Source of the DNA: Cladorhizidae sp. MBARI D1340-BT2
Lineage: Eukaryota; Porifera; Demospongiae; Poecilosclerida; Cladorhizidae
Assembly: GCA_028752905.1 (NCBI GenBank)
Contig: JAQNBH010000012.1
Span: 26,173,816-26,237,815 of the forward strand
Direction of reading: 5' to 3'
DNA: 64,000 nucleotides
Part shown: positions 11,031-23,237 of the stretch, in pieces
How positions within the stretch are numbered: position 1 is the first letter of the stretch
How the letters are laid out: each line of letters opens with the position of its first letter
Program-made: the position numbers and the translations under genes
Notes under the pieces: model-generated
The model's input: the letters and a program-made list of their open reading frames with translations, nothing else
What the model was told of the DNA's origin: nothing
The model's database searches: none

Positions 11031-12819
11031 TTAATATTGTGGATAATTTTATTAATTAAGTACTGTTGTCTTTTTTTATAGATTGTTATTAGGTTAGTTA
11101 CTAAATAGTTCCACACTGTGCTGTAATATATATGTGATGGCCTTAACAGGCTCAGCAATAGCAACATTAAATCATCCTATTAGTGTAGTGGATTTGATTG
11201 ATTCAGCTCGCGTATTATCCAAGTCCAGGAAAAGATAATGTGTTTGTGGTGTTGAGTGCACAATACTTTTTTTATATTATGCTGACGTGTGTCTCCAAGT
11301 GCATTTTCTGCCTCAAGTAAGTACCATGGTGCATCCATTGAGAAGTGGCGAGTCGTCATCGAGTGCATACTTGAGCTGATTTAAGTGTTCCACCTGGTAT
11401 GGTAATGTCTACCCAGGCCACTGGTCAAGCTTTTTCGTGATCTTCATGCAGCGATAATAGTCTTTTCTTTTATCTCTGATAACTTTGACTGGACTTGAAT
11501 CATAGATAATCAACGATGTCTGAGGGAGGACAAACCCACTGCTGATGAGCCAACATCTGACGGAAAGAAGTTTAAGGAATATGTGGATAATAGCATACAC
11601 TTTTAAATCGGCATTCTGTGTTGGATTAAGTCATCTTTGTTGCAATTATTTTCTTAAGAGTTTTTGACAAATTATTGACCGCCATGGAGGAGTGGATACA
11701 GCAAGAGGTTGTGATGACATGCCCTGTCTCCGAGGTTCCTCCTTAACGAGGTGGAACCCTGGAGACAGGTGTTGAGGAGGACAGAGATCTTGTAGTCTTA
11801 GAAGTGTTTGAAATATATCTCCCCAGAAACTTGGCACTCGAGGTGGATATATTTGATGTCTGTACTGGCGAAAGACTGAATCTTCATATCTCATGCTTCC
11901 CAGTGAAGGGGAAAGAGATACTTTTGTCTGGACGAATCTTTTTGCATGTTTTGTATGCAAATTAAATGTGGGGGTGGGAAAGTACATGACGAAGATGAAA
12001 TATCTTTTGGGGGACTTTCCGTTTACTACCTATTCAAGATACGCTGGAAGTGTTTAAATCGGCTGAAGTCACCACCTTTTATGAACTAAAAATCTGGCAA
12101 AGTCAGTTTTAGCACAAATATCGACTTTATTTTTTTGTCCGCCATCAATGTATATATATAGCAAGTGCTACACATTCCTTTTAACGTTTTTGGGAAATTG
12201 ATATATATCACAGTTGTATAGATCCTAATATGCTAGCAAGCACATGGACTACTCATTTTGCATGGAATGGTATCTACCTCTGTCATCCTAATCCTGGGAG
12301 GGTTCCCCAACATTGCTGTTATTCTTCAGCTTCAAGCTCTCTTGGTTTGCTGTCTCGATTTGAACACATCTTCTGTACCACCAAGATTGTAGGAAATAGT
12401 TGCAAAGCATGTTAGTAAAGTGTGGCTGTTATATAGCACATGTTCATTGGGGAAAAAGTGAAGGTCACACACAATTTTTTTTTTGTGTGTGTGTGTGTGT
12501 GTGTGTGTGGCAGTGGTGCTTATGGGCATTTATTTTGGTGATGATACACAATGAGAATGTAGTTGAGGGTCTTACATGCATGACCAGTGGTTCTGCACAT
12601 ATGACATGGAGAGATGTAATGAAATGAGCATGAGACTTATGGATAAATCTACACACAAAACTGGACCACAGACATGATGATATTTGTTTCTTGAGTGTGA
12701 ATATTCAGACAGATGTCCAGGGTGGTCAAAGAGTAAAAAAATGACATGTTGCAAACATTCTTCCGCTATATAGCATGTTTAAAGAAGTTCTAGTGTATGA
12801 CTGTAATAATGATACATAC
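11031..12819. other. Unassigned, with decayed coding traces
   Basis: On the - strand, about 11600-11190 translates into coding-like pieces such as SSPVKVIRDKRKDYYRCMKI and VEHLNQLKYALDDDSPLLNG, interrupted by stops. I do not recognise the family. Another - strand reading frame, 11987-11646 (113 residues), has no recognised domain. A (TG)n microsatellite lies at 12485-12509. No intact gene is supported. Confidence 0.35.
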
Positions 12820-13235
12820 TCCATCATTTAAAGTTTTCAGGTTGGTGTAGTATATTTCTGACAGTAAACAGGATGTCCTGTAGTTCTAGATGGTATACAT
12901 GACTAAGCAGTTTAGAGCAATTGGGTGTGTCTTATTAACACTACCATAATCATTCAGGACGTATTTTGTGGCTCTCCTTTGTACTTTCTCAATCTTGAAG
13001 ATGTCCTTGTGTAATTGAGGTCTCTAAATTTGAGAGTAATACAGGAATCTAACTAGTGTGATGAAGATAGATTTTGATTGGTGAGTTTGGCAGGAAAGGA
13101 CCTTTTGATAAAATTCAAGGAGTTATATGGCTGTAGATGTGAGTAGCTAATAGTGAACTGTCTATTATCACCCCAAGGCCACCTGGCTGGTGGTTGATAT
13201 AATTTCTTCATTATTGAGGTTGTAAGAAGTAGCAT
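12820..13235 (-). pseudogene. LINE post-RT region fragment
   Basis: On the - strand the stretch reads GLGVIIDSSLLATHI in one frame and, further on, DIFKIEKVQRRATKYVLNDY in another. Both are hallmark segments after the catalytic box of CR1/jockey-like reverse transcriptases. At least one frame change separates them. Confidence 0.7.
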
Positions 13236-13423
13236 TTATATCATTTGCATTTATTATTGAAGGAAACTTGGTAAGGGATAATTTCCAATCAATTGGCCAG
13301 CGAGTATCCTGTAGATTAATGCCATCATTTTCCAACCCCAAAACTCCAAAGGAGCAACAAGTTTTGTGTCATTTCCAAACAAATCAGTCGATGCAAAAGA
13401 TAATATGTTGGTACATCATTCAC

Positions 13424-13989
13424 CTAGAGGATAAACAGAAGGGGACCAAGGGTGCTGCCCTGAGGCACTCCTGAAGCTACTTTAACTTGAATGAGAGCCT
13501 TTAACAGTCCCCAATATGGGGCCTGACATGCATGCTTGGAAACAATACAATGGCCCTGTGATGCCAAATCTCCAGAGCTTCTCTGATGTGGGAGCAAGTC
13601 AAAAGCTCTGCAATGGTCCAGATAAGTAACAACACAAGAATTTCTCTCTTCTAAGACTCTCCCTAGGAAGTTATAAGTTGCGTTATAGGTATATATATAC
13701 ACAGTTTGGCAGAAAAAAGACAAATTTGTTTTTTGCAGACCAGTGGCTGGATAGACGCCATGACTTCTTTTTATATAACAATTATGACAGACCCAAGAAC
13801 TTTTGATAGATTACACAACAATGATGTAGGTCTACCATCACAAATTTTATGCACTTTCCATTCTGTAGGTAGTATGAAGATTGAAATAATTTTGCTATTG
13901 AAGTAGACAAAATTGATACCAGCATAGTGTTTTAGGATAACGGGGCTGATTTGATTACGCCCGGTGGGGTGATAAAGTTTCATATACAT
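13424..13989 (-). pseudogene. LINE reverse transcriptase fragment
   Basis: Two frames hold RT motifs. Residues encoded at about 13989-13771 include NQISPVILKHYAG and RPTSLLCNLSKVL (RT motifs 0-1). Those at 13723-13424 end in VASGVPQGSTLGPLLFIL, the conserved G.PQGS.LGPLLF motif. The frame changes between them, and the catalytic Asp pair is not readable downstream. This is the core of the decayed LINE on this strand. Confidence 0.8.
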
Positions 13990-14059
13990 CAGAAGAGTTT
14001 CAGGATGGCTATATTAGGGATAAAGTTTCATATATATCAGAAGAAGCGAAGCTGGGAGC

Positions 14060-15350
14060 ATAGAGATGGCAGGTCATCTACCGGAGGGAGAGCAAAGTTA
14101 CTCCTAGAATTGAAGTGAATAGCTTTGCCACCATTAGTCTGGAAAACTATCTCATTAGAATTTTAATAACTCGGCTAATTCTAAAGCATAAAACTCTCTA
14201 TCAAAGGCACTAACTATAAAGGGGTTCGTTTTACTAACCCTAAAACCTTCAAGGGCAATAACTTTCAGCCAAGCAGCATCTTCACCCTAGCCATGACCAT
14301 TTTTTGCTAAGCCACACCCACTCGTAACAATCTATATAATACTTGCCTAGTCTGTTCATGTGTCATGCTTATATGCATGTACAGATCAAAAAATATTCCT
14401 TCGTCACGACTACGGGAAATCCCGGATAACTATCTATTCATCTAATAGTGTCACGATTATACGCATGTGTGCCAACATGAATCCTAAAGAAAGTACAAAG
14501 TGGCTACTCTGCAAGCTGCACAGCACTGAACAACAACTATACAGAGTGTAACAGAAAGCAGGAGAGCTGCAGAAGAGAGACGGAGAAATAGAAGGGATGC
14601 AGCAAGTGAGACTGCGCCAGAAACTGCAAGATAAGTTGACTGGGAAATACAAAGGGAGTAGAGAATTGATACAGTACCAACAGAGAAACTGAGGATTTAC
14701 AAATGACACTTCCCAGAGCAGAAATTTCAGTGAGTGAAAGGGATGAGGATCAAACATCTAATACCAGTAGAAGAGGGCTGGACAGCCAGTAGTGCAAGAG
14801 ACGAGGGGAGAGCAGCAAGCATGGGTAGGGGGAGAGATGTGAAGGCTGAATTGCCAGAGATTGCCTGTACTTTGAAATGACATTCTGCAATAAAATGGCA
14901 GCTCTGTATGGCCACATGGCATGCAGGAGCAAACAGTTTTAACTATACAATTAATGCAATTACTTTGAGGGGTAGGAGGGTTGCTTGCACTTTTCATTAT
15001 ACAATTAATGGTTATCTAATCACAATTACCCCCCATCAACCACTGCTAACCCCTTGCTGGATTACATGATCTCTTGCGTGTGTAGACTTTGCAGAAAGAA
15101 CTTCCAGCTTATGTAACTTCACTTGTTAGTGAGAAATAAGATGGCGGTTGAGGTAGCCTGGCAGGACAAAAGATGTCTGGTTTTCAAGAGTGCACCATGT
15201 GGCATGACTGTCTCATTGGTTGCAAGACTAAATAACAGGCATATGTATTATAATATATAAAATCAAGCAGTCTATTAATAACATGATATTTATCGAGTAG
15301 ACAAGTCTGCATGATCTTAGGATAGTAAAAGTCGATAACCACAGGATATA
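14060..15350. other. Unassigned block inside the LINE relic
   Basis: The block interrupts the order endonuclease-RT of the surrounding LINE and shows no LINE motif. A 30-bp phrase, GATAAAGTTTCATATA..., is duplicated just before it (about 13971 and 14021). On the + strand near 14550-14630 one frame reads TESRRAAEERRRNRRDAASE, an Arg-rich stretch of unknown origin. Whether it is a separate insertion is uncertain. Confidence 0.35.
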
Positions 15351-15409
15351 CTAAACACTAACATTGTGCTATGTGCCAAGTGTCACATTCCACAAACCAT
15401 TTGTGATAT

Positions 15410-15900
15410 TCATTGCTGAATACACAAATCTCTAGCAGGATGCAAGGTATTTTTGACAGAAAGCTGAATCTCCTCAGGATTACAATTATTGTCAAAGAAG
15501 TTGGCATCACAAAGAAAGTTAGAAAGTTCAGCTTTGGCATTGACAAACCTGCTTACCCATTCTGCCAAGTTAAACTGCAAAGGTAAGGAAGTGACCTGAC
15601 TTGACAAGTCTGAAATCAGATTGTACATGAAGGTAAAAAATATCCTCAGGGCAGTTGGTACAAACCAAGTCAAGAATGTTCCACTGCCTGTGGGTTGGTC
15701 ATGGACAAGTAGAATGAGAAGATCGAACTGATCATAACAAAAGGATTAGCATTCTCTAAATGGCCATAATGAAGAGGACCTGTCAAGAGTTGAAATCACC
15801 AAGCAGAATAATTTTTACATTGCTTCCTGAGAATATCTGTGACTACCTCAAGATCAAGATTAACATGATTACCTGAAGATCAATGTTAGCACAATTAGCA
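15410..15900 (-). pseudogene. LINE endonuclease, C-terminal part
   Basis: The - strand carries broken frames resembling the second half of a LINE endonuclease. They include the region after the GDFN-type motif and a stretch MTWFVPTALRIFFTFMYNLI that, allowing frame changes, fits the LDLV.TN...DI segment followed by SDH-like text. The match is weak residue by residue, but position and strand fit the endonuclease start at 16213. Confidence 0.5.
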
Positions 15901-16000
15901 CCTGATGATCAAAGTTAACATGATTAGGTGCATAAGCAGGGAAGGCATAACTCAATAATAATTAACTCAATGTTGGAGGTGGATAGGAATAGACAAGAAG

Positions 16001-16213
16001 TTAAACACAGCAACCAAGACACCACCATTCTATCACGACAATAAATGGTATAACCCGAAGGTAGCACTTCATTGAATTGCAGAGCCAAGTTTCAGTAATA
16101 GCCAAGATATCAATTTCCAAAGAATAGACCAAGGATTGGAATTCACGGAGTTTGTTATTCAGGATGCGAGAATTCATTCTACACAAACAATCCTCTATAT
16201 AGTCCTTGTTCAT
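16001..16213 (-). pseudogene. LINE endonuclease, N-terminal part
   Basis: The 70-residue - strand frame contains MNSRILNNKLREFQSLVYSL followed by EIDILAITETWLCNS. This is the start of an apurinic-type endonuclease domain of non-LTR retrotransposons: the NKL segment, then the D-I-x-x-I-T-E-T-W-L motif with its metal-binding Glu. The frame then runs off into unrelated residues. Confidence 0.8.
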
Positions 16214-16215
16214 TA

Positions 16216-19200
16216 GACCCTAGGGAGGTGGAATGTGAGGGGGGGGATGCACTTGGGTTGAGATCTCACGAGACCACCAGCCCCTATCTTGTTAGTTCCT
16301 TCTTTCCTATACCTATTCAGCCTCCCGAAGTACAATATCCCTCTGTGGTTCTTTATACCTTTTCTCTTCCCCACCTAGTGCTTCTTGCATTCCTCCCATC
16401 ATCTGAAACACTCATCGTAACCTGTTAGTACACTTCCCACTCCATCTTACCATCAACTTTTCAGTTAAAATGCAGAGCTCTCACTCTTTCCTCCAATCTA
16501 CCTACTGTCAACGCACACCATATTAAATTATGATCAGATCCAAGCAGTAAACTCTCCAGTCCTCTATTTCTATTATTCATAACTAATTTCCTTGGCAGCA
16601 AGATGTAGCCTACTATTGCTTACTTTCTCTCATGCCACCTTCTTCTACACTGTGATAGTTACCTGATTCCCGACATGTAAATTATACACTTAAAATCCCA
16701 CCGTTTCCATTAACTGACTGCTCGGCTCCAACCCTATGTGGGCATCTAAAGGTCAAATGTCTTTAAAAAACACCAACGTGTTTTCTAAGACCTATATTTT
16801 TAATTCAATCTATGGATGTAATTTTGTTTGCAGAAGATAAGCTTTTTACATACTTTAAATATTATATATATATATAATATAAGATGAGGAGGGAGGTCCA
16901 TTATTGGGTGAATGACAGGTAAAAAAGCTGATTGACTTTGAAAGCTCTCTCCAAGATTAGATAGTGTTCAAACATGTTTTGTAGATAGATGAAGTACTGT
17001 TACAAAATAACACTCTGATTCAAGTGGTACCTATAAGTGGTGTTAATTATTCTAATGTGCTTCGTGGAATATTCCTGTATTTTGTGAAATCAAAAGTTTA
17101 GAGTTTATTTGTGGCTAGCTAATGGAAAAACATGTCTTATAGATTTCCCATTGCTTCAGCTTTGGGAGCATTCATGGCAGATTCTCTCTCTTGTGTCCAA
17201 GCATACACCTACCCTCTCTCCTCTTAAGTGTTTATAATTTTCAAACACACACAATTCTCTTCTTCTGCCAGTGCAAAATCCATTCATCATCATTTCCAGT
17301 ATGATAAAGCCAAACTGAGCAAGCCAGCACAGGAGCCTCGTTGGAAGGATTCCATGTGAAACGACAATTGTAAATATCTTCACTATAATATATATGTATA
17401 TGTATCAAGTAATTTTGTTCATACTTCATATAACTATTTTAACAGATATCAGTACAAGTGCACTTACAGATGGCTTCCAGAGTAAACCCTCCTCATATTG
17501 AACCAAGTTAGCTTATTTATGGGTGCAGTTCTCTTTTCTGCATAAGCAGCTCCATTCTCACTTACCTTTGCAGTCATTTTTCTTTCGTTCACTTCACTAC
17601 AATGGCCATTCCCATTTAAAATAAGTGCATATTACACATAGCATGTGACCTGTTTACTCGTGCTATGGGTGGTAAATGTACAGTACATAGATAGATAGGT
17701 ACAAACATACATGGATATGCCATGTGCGGTAATACCTGGTTTTCCTCAACTCCTCACTGAGGGCTCCCTTCACCTGCCAATAAAACCACTCATTTACTTC
17801 TACAACATAATAAGCAATGGGGAGTTGCTAAAGCAGATGGACAGGAATTTATAGAGCAGCTGGATAAAGATTTGTTAGAGTAGATGAGAGTGCACCTTCC
17901 AAAAGAAATTGTGGTCACAGTAACTCTGCTTTTATTAAAAAATTAGATAAAATTGAAAAGAGTGACACTCACTAGAGCTTGAATTGTAATTACAGGTAAT
18001 CACCACATGACTGAATAAGAATGTCTTGTGACTGTAGCCACATTTTTGTGAGCCAAAAAAATCAATTCACTCGAGTAAATATATTGCCAAAACAGATTGC
18101 ATTATCAACATTCTGACACCAGCTCACCAACTGGCCAAGTACCAAGTCATTATTTTCTTCAATGCCTGACCCATAAGCGATCATGTCCACCCACTAGCAT
18201 GTGACTGTAACAACGTTATAATAAATAAGAACATCTATGAAAGAAACCGTCTGTGCATATAGGGAGTAGCACTTTATGATATTTTAACATTACAGTAACC
18301 TTCATACCTGCAAGTGGCTATATATAAATAAGGCAAATCCTCAGCACATTTGCTTGGCAATGCTTGAGTTTCTTGCTATTTCATGAAATAATCAGTAAGT
18401 GTAATAATAAACTTGCTTTCAGCCTTGGTTTGTGGCACCAATGAGATCCAACAATTAGCATTTTTTTGTGTATAATTATATGGAATTCTTGCTGTATATA
18501 GAGATAGATGTTTCCAAAACTTCTGGTTTGGGTGGAGGATTTGGTAAACTTGTCATTGATTCGCTGAAATTTGTTACAAGTCTCTATATAACATCACTGG
18601 TCGTGTCAGGTTTCCAATAAAATTTGAACAAATCTTGTGCAATGTTTTGTCTCAACCAAATGACCACCTAGAATAAATTTATTTATCAGACTCTACTATA
18701 TCTGTATGTGAGGTAGGACATACATACATCACTTGCTCTTTGTCTTCATCAGATTTAGCACACATTCTTCATACTGAAGCTTTGCTTGCTTTTCTCATGC
18801 AGGTCTTTAATACAAGGTGACTCTTTGCATGAAATTATTTAATGCCTATAAGTACACACAATTAAAGGGCTCGGGATGACCACGCAGAAATATAATGAAC
18901 TCTTAGTTGTCATAATAACATTACAATAACCTTCTCCATAATCAACTTGGAATTGTATTGTCTCGACGTTTTGACTAGATGCTCTAGCCTTTATCAGGAA
19001 AATAAAATACTCTTAGAGAGGGCTTTTTTCAGTTCAATAGCTAACTGTTACCAAACCTCTATGCTAGGCAAGAAAGGCTCTGGACTCAATGATGGTTCTG
19101 ACTTTCCAGAATTTTGCTGGCTTATTAATTTTCTCAAGTTAGCATTGATATCATTATCTGTAGTGCCAAATTTTGTGCATGAGTTTATTAGTATAGTGAG

Positions 19201-19429
19201 CTTACATTAATATACCACACATCTGTTCAGAGGTGTTGGAACAGAGGGGGAGTGAAAGATTACCTCCCTACCAAAGCCAGTGGGTACAAGAGCATCATAA
19301 TGATTTGGTAAGGGATGATAGCTAGTTTCAAGAAGAGATAGGGGTTGGCAAGACTCGGCGTGATGTTAAATGTTTAGTGGAAATGTATGTTAAGCACAGA
19401 AGGGGACAAGGGGGGGACAGTAGCATTAA
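16216..19429. other. Unassigned intergenic sequence
   Basis: No gene or mobile-element family was recognised on either strand. A TA microsatellite lies near 16861-16880. The - strand near 17430-17160 has a Trp- and Cys-containing frame (WNPSNEAPVLACSVWLYHTG) that looks coding-like, but I cannot place it. A short + frame at 18947-19210 has no recognised domain. Confidence 0.35.
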
Positions 19430-19671
19430 AAAAAATGTTTAAAAAAACTTGTGGTTACCACTTTATAGCTCCGTAGATTCTTTAAACTTCATGGTATGGA
19501 CTTGATATATAGCTCAAAAGATAGGTCTCTCTGTATGCTCTCTTTTAATACTAAAATATTTTTAATATGTACAAGTTACTAGACCTAAAGTGGAGGGAAC
19601 TTCAAAACCTGAATGCCTGCATAAATATCTCCAGATTGCAAAGTGCTAAAGATTTGAAATTAGCCCACTGG

Positions 19672-19866
19672 CAAGAGGAAGCTCTCCTCTATTCAATGAG
19701 TGTTTTCATTAGGCGCTAAAACATAAGTACATGGTCAAGCGCGTGGGTGGAAAATGGGTTTTATGAATTATTAACGAAATTCATTTTCCACCCACGTGCT
19801 TGATCACGACTTACATTTTAGCCTAATGAAAACACTCATTGAATAGAGGGGATCTTCCTCTAGCCC
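19672..19866. repeat. Hairpin palindrome H1 (MITE-like)
   Basis: A near-perfect inverted repeat with arms of about 90-95 bp. The left arm includes CTCTATTCAATGAGTGTTTT and CATTAGGC; the right arm includes their reverse complements, GCCTAATGAAAACACTCATT and GAATAGAG. The centre near 19760-19775 is AT-rich (TTATGAATTATTAA). Such foldback structures are typical of miniature inverted-repeat elements. Confidence 0.85.
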
Positions 19867-20239
19867 ATAGGTTCTTACCTGGGGTCCATTGGGATTTAGG
19901 GGGTCCACGAACTAGGTACACAACATAACTAAAATATATACTCATAATTTGTGGAGGATCCTAAGGTGAAGCCCAGGAGTAAGAAATATCTAATTTCCAC
20001 AAAGTGGTAACAAACTTTCTGAATCTAAGCATTACCACCTTTTTAAATATGGTGGTGACCAAACTTACTGATACTTTTTTGCTAAATTGTTATGTGTCAG
20101 ACATCACACTTCATTCATGTGGGTTCATGTGTCTCATCACACTTCATTCAGGGTTCCATTTACTGCAGCCCTGATCATGATTTATTGCACTTCCACTAGC
20201 TTTTTATAGCAAGACTTCTAGCTCAGCTTGAACCCAAAA

Positions 20240-21053
20240 AATGTAAAAGAAAAGGAAGTGCAATGAAGACTCTATGTAGCCTTTGGTTTTACTTGCATCA
20301 CTGAGCGTGATGGGACACAAAAGCCACAGTGTTTCTTGTGTGGCAAAGTTCTTATCAATGGAAGCATGAAGCCAACAAAGCACCTCATGTCTGTACATCC
20401 TGAAAATGTATCAGAGAGTGCAGATATATTTCATGCAAAGGAGGCTCGATTTGAGAAGGCTGGAAATTTGCCAAAGCTTGGATTTGCCCCAACGCAAAAG
20501 CCTTGTCTTGATACTTCTTACAAGGTTGCTTATCAGATTGCCAAAGAAAAGAAGCCGCACACAATTGGGGAGACTTTAGTGAAGCCATGTGCACTGGATA
20601 TGGTTGAGCTGGTTTGTGGATTGGAGCAGAGGAAGAAAATCGAAGCAATCCCTTTGTCAAATGACATCATACATTCCAGAATAGTTGATATTTCTTCTAA
20701 GTCATGGAAGAGTTGGCACCTACACCAGTATGCAACTGGATGAAAGTACTGACATTTCCCAATGTAGTCAACTACTTGCTTTTGTCCGTTATGTTCATGT
20801 TGATGCCTTTTAATCTTGTGAGCCACTATTGGAAACAACAAAAGCCATTGACATATTTGATATGGTGAAAAGTTTCTTTGCCAAGCAAGGTTTTGACTGG
20901 AAAAAACATTTGGGTACTTTATGCACAGATGGAGCACCTGCAATGCTTGGTAACACATCTGGTTTGGCTGCTTTAGTGAAGAAAGAAGCTCCTCATGTCA
21001 CTGTTTTCTACATCGCCATGCACTGGCATCAAAAACTCTACCAAAAATCCTGA
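20240..21053 (+). pseudogene. Truncated hAT transposase, ZBED5/SCAND3-like
   Basis: A BED-type zinc finger is visible (CFLCGKVL...KHLMSVH). It is followed by the segment VAYQIAKEKKPHTIGETLVK and then IPLSNDIIHSRIVDIS, which are hallmarks of the ZBED5/SCAND3/FAM200-type hAT transposase family. After 20740 the frame is lost, then resumes at 20829-21048 with LCTDGAPAMLGNTSGLAALV and VKKEAPHVTVFYIAMHWHQK. In the family this TDGAPAMLG region contributes a catalytic Asp. The C-terminal half, including the last catalytic Glu and the dimerisation region, is missing: the gene runs into the hairpin at 21059. It is a dead, 3'-truncated copy. Confidence 0.85.
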
Positions 21054-21058
21054 AAGAA

Positions 21059-21200
21059 CTGTTTTCATTAGGCGTTAAAATGTAAGTACACGGTCAGCGC
21101 ACGGGTGGAAAATGAATTTCATTAAAAATTATTTTTCACCCACGTGCTTGACCGCATACTTACATTTTAATGCCTAATGAAAATAGTCGTTGAATAGAGG
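21059..21200. repeat. Hairpin palindrome H2 (MITE-like)
   Basis: Second copy of the hairpin seen at 19672-19866, with the same CATTAGGC...GCCTAATG ends and the GGGTGGAAAAT / TTTTCACCCAC inner stem. Its left arm is cut short right where the hAT fragment ends, so the break in the hAT gene coincides with this insertion. Confidence 0.85.
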
Positions 21201-21784
21201 AGGGCTTTCTGTCTGGTACCAATTTTAAGTCTTTAGCACTTAGCAATCTGGAGTTATTTATGTGGAGGTTTCAGGAGGTTTTGAGGTCCCTCCACTTGTC
21301 TAGTACCTTGTACCTATGAAACAAATTTTTGTATCAAAAGAGAGCACAGAGAGAGACCTATCTTTTAATATATATCAAGTCCATAACATGAAGTTTGCAG
21401 AATCTATGGAGATCTAAAGTTGTAACCATAAGTAAAAAAATTAAAAAATGCACCTGTCCCCTCCTTCTAAAAGAAAAAATTGAGGATGTTAGACATGACA
21501 TGCGTGTTGCCTTATCAAAGACAACTCCAGAATTTCAACTTCTAGTTCACAACAAACAACAACAACTTTTCATTGTAATGTATTTTAGAGCGGACATGAA
21601 TAATTTTTTTCTTTTTTGATTCAGACATAATGTATATATGTTAAGGAAATTACCAATACATTATTTCCAAATTGTTTATTGCATTTTTCTGGGGAGGGGT
21701 CCGTAGCTTTTGCCAGACTACTACCAAAAGGGTCCTTGACTAAAAAAAGGTTAAGAACCCCTGTGAGTCTAGCCACTGTGGTAA

Positions 21785-22055
21785 TTACAACTCTTTAGCA
21801 CTTGGCAATCTGGAGATATTTATGCAGCCAATTCAGGCATTCAGGTTTTTCAGGTTCCCTCCACTTGTAGCTCCCGTAACTTGGCAACTTATAAAAAATA
21901 TTTTAGTATCAACAGAGAGCACAAAGAGAGATCTATCTTTTGAGCTATATATCAAGTCCACACCACGGAATCTATGGAGTTATAAAGTTGTAACCACAAG
22001 GGGGGAAAAGGGGTGTGGGCCACTCTCCCCCCACAAATGCAACTGTCCCTCCTTA
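21785..22055. repeat. Third copy of segment R
   Basis: A direct-orientation copy of the outer arm segment at 21215-21478, again with AGCACTTGGCAATCTGGAGA, CCCTCCACTTGTAG and TATATATCAAGTCCA. It ends about where the pogo-like coding sequence begins, so it may have truncated the 5' part of that transposase gene. Confidence 0.75.
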
Positions 22056-23045
22056 AAAAGGCACCAATGCGTGGTGGCACAGAAGTTTCTGAAGAGAAAT
22101 CCTATTCTTCGGCTTTGTGCTGGTGATGCTACTGCTGGAGTGAGAATGGATTCCGTCAGTGCAGAAAATATTAATGCCTACTTCGAACTTTTGAGAAGCA
22201 TATATGATGAATTTGGATTTCCCCCTAGAGTCATTGCTGCAAAAGGGCAGAAAAAGGTCCGGTATCGTTTCTGGGGAAAAAAGCACAAATTAATGTTATA
22301 GGGTGTGGAAGTGCTACAGGCCAATGCCTTCCGCCTTTCATTATATTCACTGCCAAACAGTTGAATATACTTTGGACCAAGGATGAGATACGTGGCTCCC
22401 GTTAAGGAGTCAGTGATAAAGGTTAGGTTGAACAAGAACTCTTCTATTTTTTGCTGAATCCTAGTGAATGCAGTGTCACAATACCCACTACTGGATGGCC
22501 ACAGCTCACACTTTGAGCTGAGCAGCATTCAATTTGCCAGAGATAATGAAGTGATCATCTTTTGTTTCCCTGCTCACACCACCCATGAATGTCAACCTCT
22601 AGACTGCAGTCGTTTTGGACCATTGAAACAACATTGACAGGAGGCACATCACAAATTTTATCGAAATTATCCTGACGAAGTCATCTCTAAGCTTTACTTC
22701 TGCAGCATGTTTCGGAATGCTTAGCTATGTGTTGTCCTCATGCAAACATCTACAACAGATTTAAGAAGGCTGGAGTATTTCCATTTAATCAAGATGCAGT
22801 GCAACAGATATGCAGATAGTGATGATACTTGCAGTGGAGGAGACCTTAGCAAGTTCTCTGTTCCTCACTCTACACACACATGCTCACATGCCAATCATGC
22901 ACATCAGCATTGAGACACTGGAATATTTTATTGTGTGACTGAGTAATAAGGCTTGTTCAAAATAACGCAATTAAAAATGTAATAATGTTACTTTAGACTA
23001 ACACAGACACAGACATGCGCATGCACTCATTCACTCACTGCTATT

Positions 23046-23125
23046 TATTCAGGAGACACACACACACACGCACATATACACATGCACACACACACACACA
23101 TATACACATGCACACACACACACAC
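23046..23125. repeat. (CA)n-rich microsatellite
   Basis: Interrupted CA repeats with ATATACACATGCACACAC phrases, inside the linker of the pogo-type pseudogene. Confidence 0.85.
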
Positions 23126-23237
23126 TGCTATTAACATGATTCAGGTGTGAGAAATGGTGGTAGTGACCTAGAAGACAGAGATGTTGGTAGTGGTGGAGAT
23201 GAATATCAGGCTGCAGGAGATTGAGATCAAGTCGCTG

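Larger units (their letters stand above)
12820..16215 (-). mobile_element. Decayed CR1/jockey-like LINE
   Basis: Reading the - strand 5' to 3', domains occur in the order of a non-LTR retrotransposon: an apurinic-type endonuclease start near 16215-16000, later endonuclease pieces near 15900-15410, reverse transcriptase motifs at 13989-13424, and the post-RT region at 13235-12820 with LGVIIDSSLLATHI and EKVQRRATKYVLNDY. All parts carry stops and frameshifts. About 1.3 kb between the endonuclease and RT parts (about 14060-15350) does not look like this element and may be a later insertion. It is most like the CR1/Rex/jockey side of LINEs, by motif recall only. Confidence 0.75.
19430..21478. mobile_element. 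Composite with about 420-bp inverted arms around a hAT fragment
   Basis: The left arm (about 19430-19866) and right arm (about 21059-21478) are inverted, diverged copies of each other. Each consists of a hairpin palindrome on its inner side and a roughly 250-bp segment R on its outer side. R includes a TATATATCAAGTCCA phrase, a CCCTCCACTTGT phrase and an AGCAATCTGGAG phrase. Between the arms sits a truncated hAT/ZBED transposase. This could be a DNA transposon with long inverted termini or two MITE-like insertions in opposite orientation. No target duplication was established. Confidence 0.65.

Noticed and set aside
14550..14640. Helitron N-terminus suggested by an Arg-rich stretch
   Set aside because: The stretch is short, a stop follows, and no replication-initiator or helicase motif, TC start or CTRR end was found nearby.
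16440..16560. Extra LINE endonuclease sequence (SDHN-like text) upstream of 16215 on the - strand
   Set aside because: It would lie before the endonuclease N-terminus, in the wrong order, and the match is only four residues.
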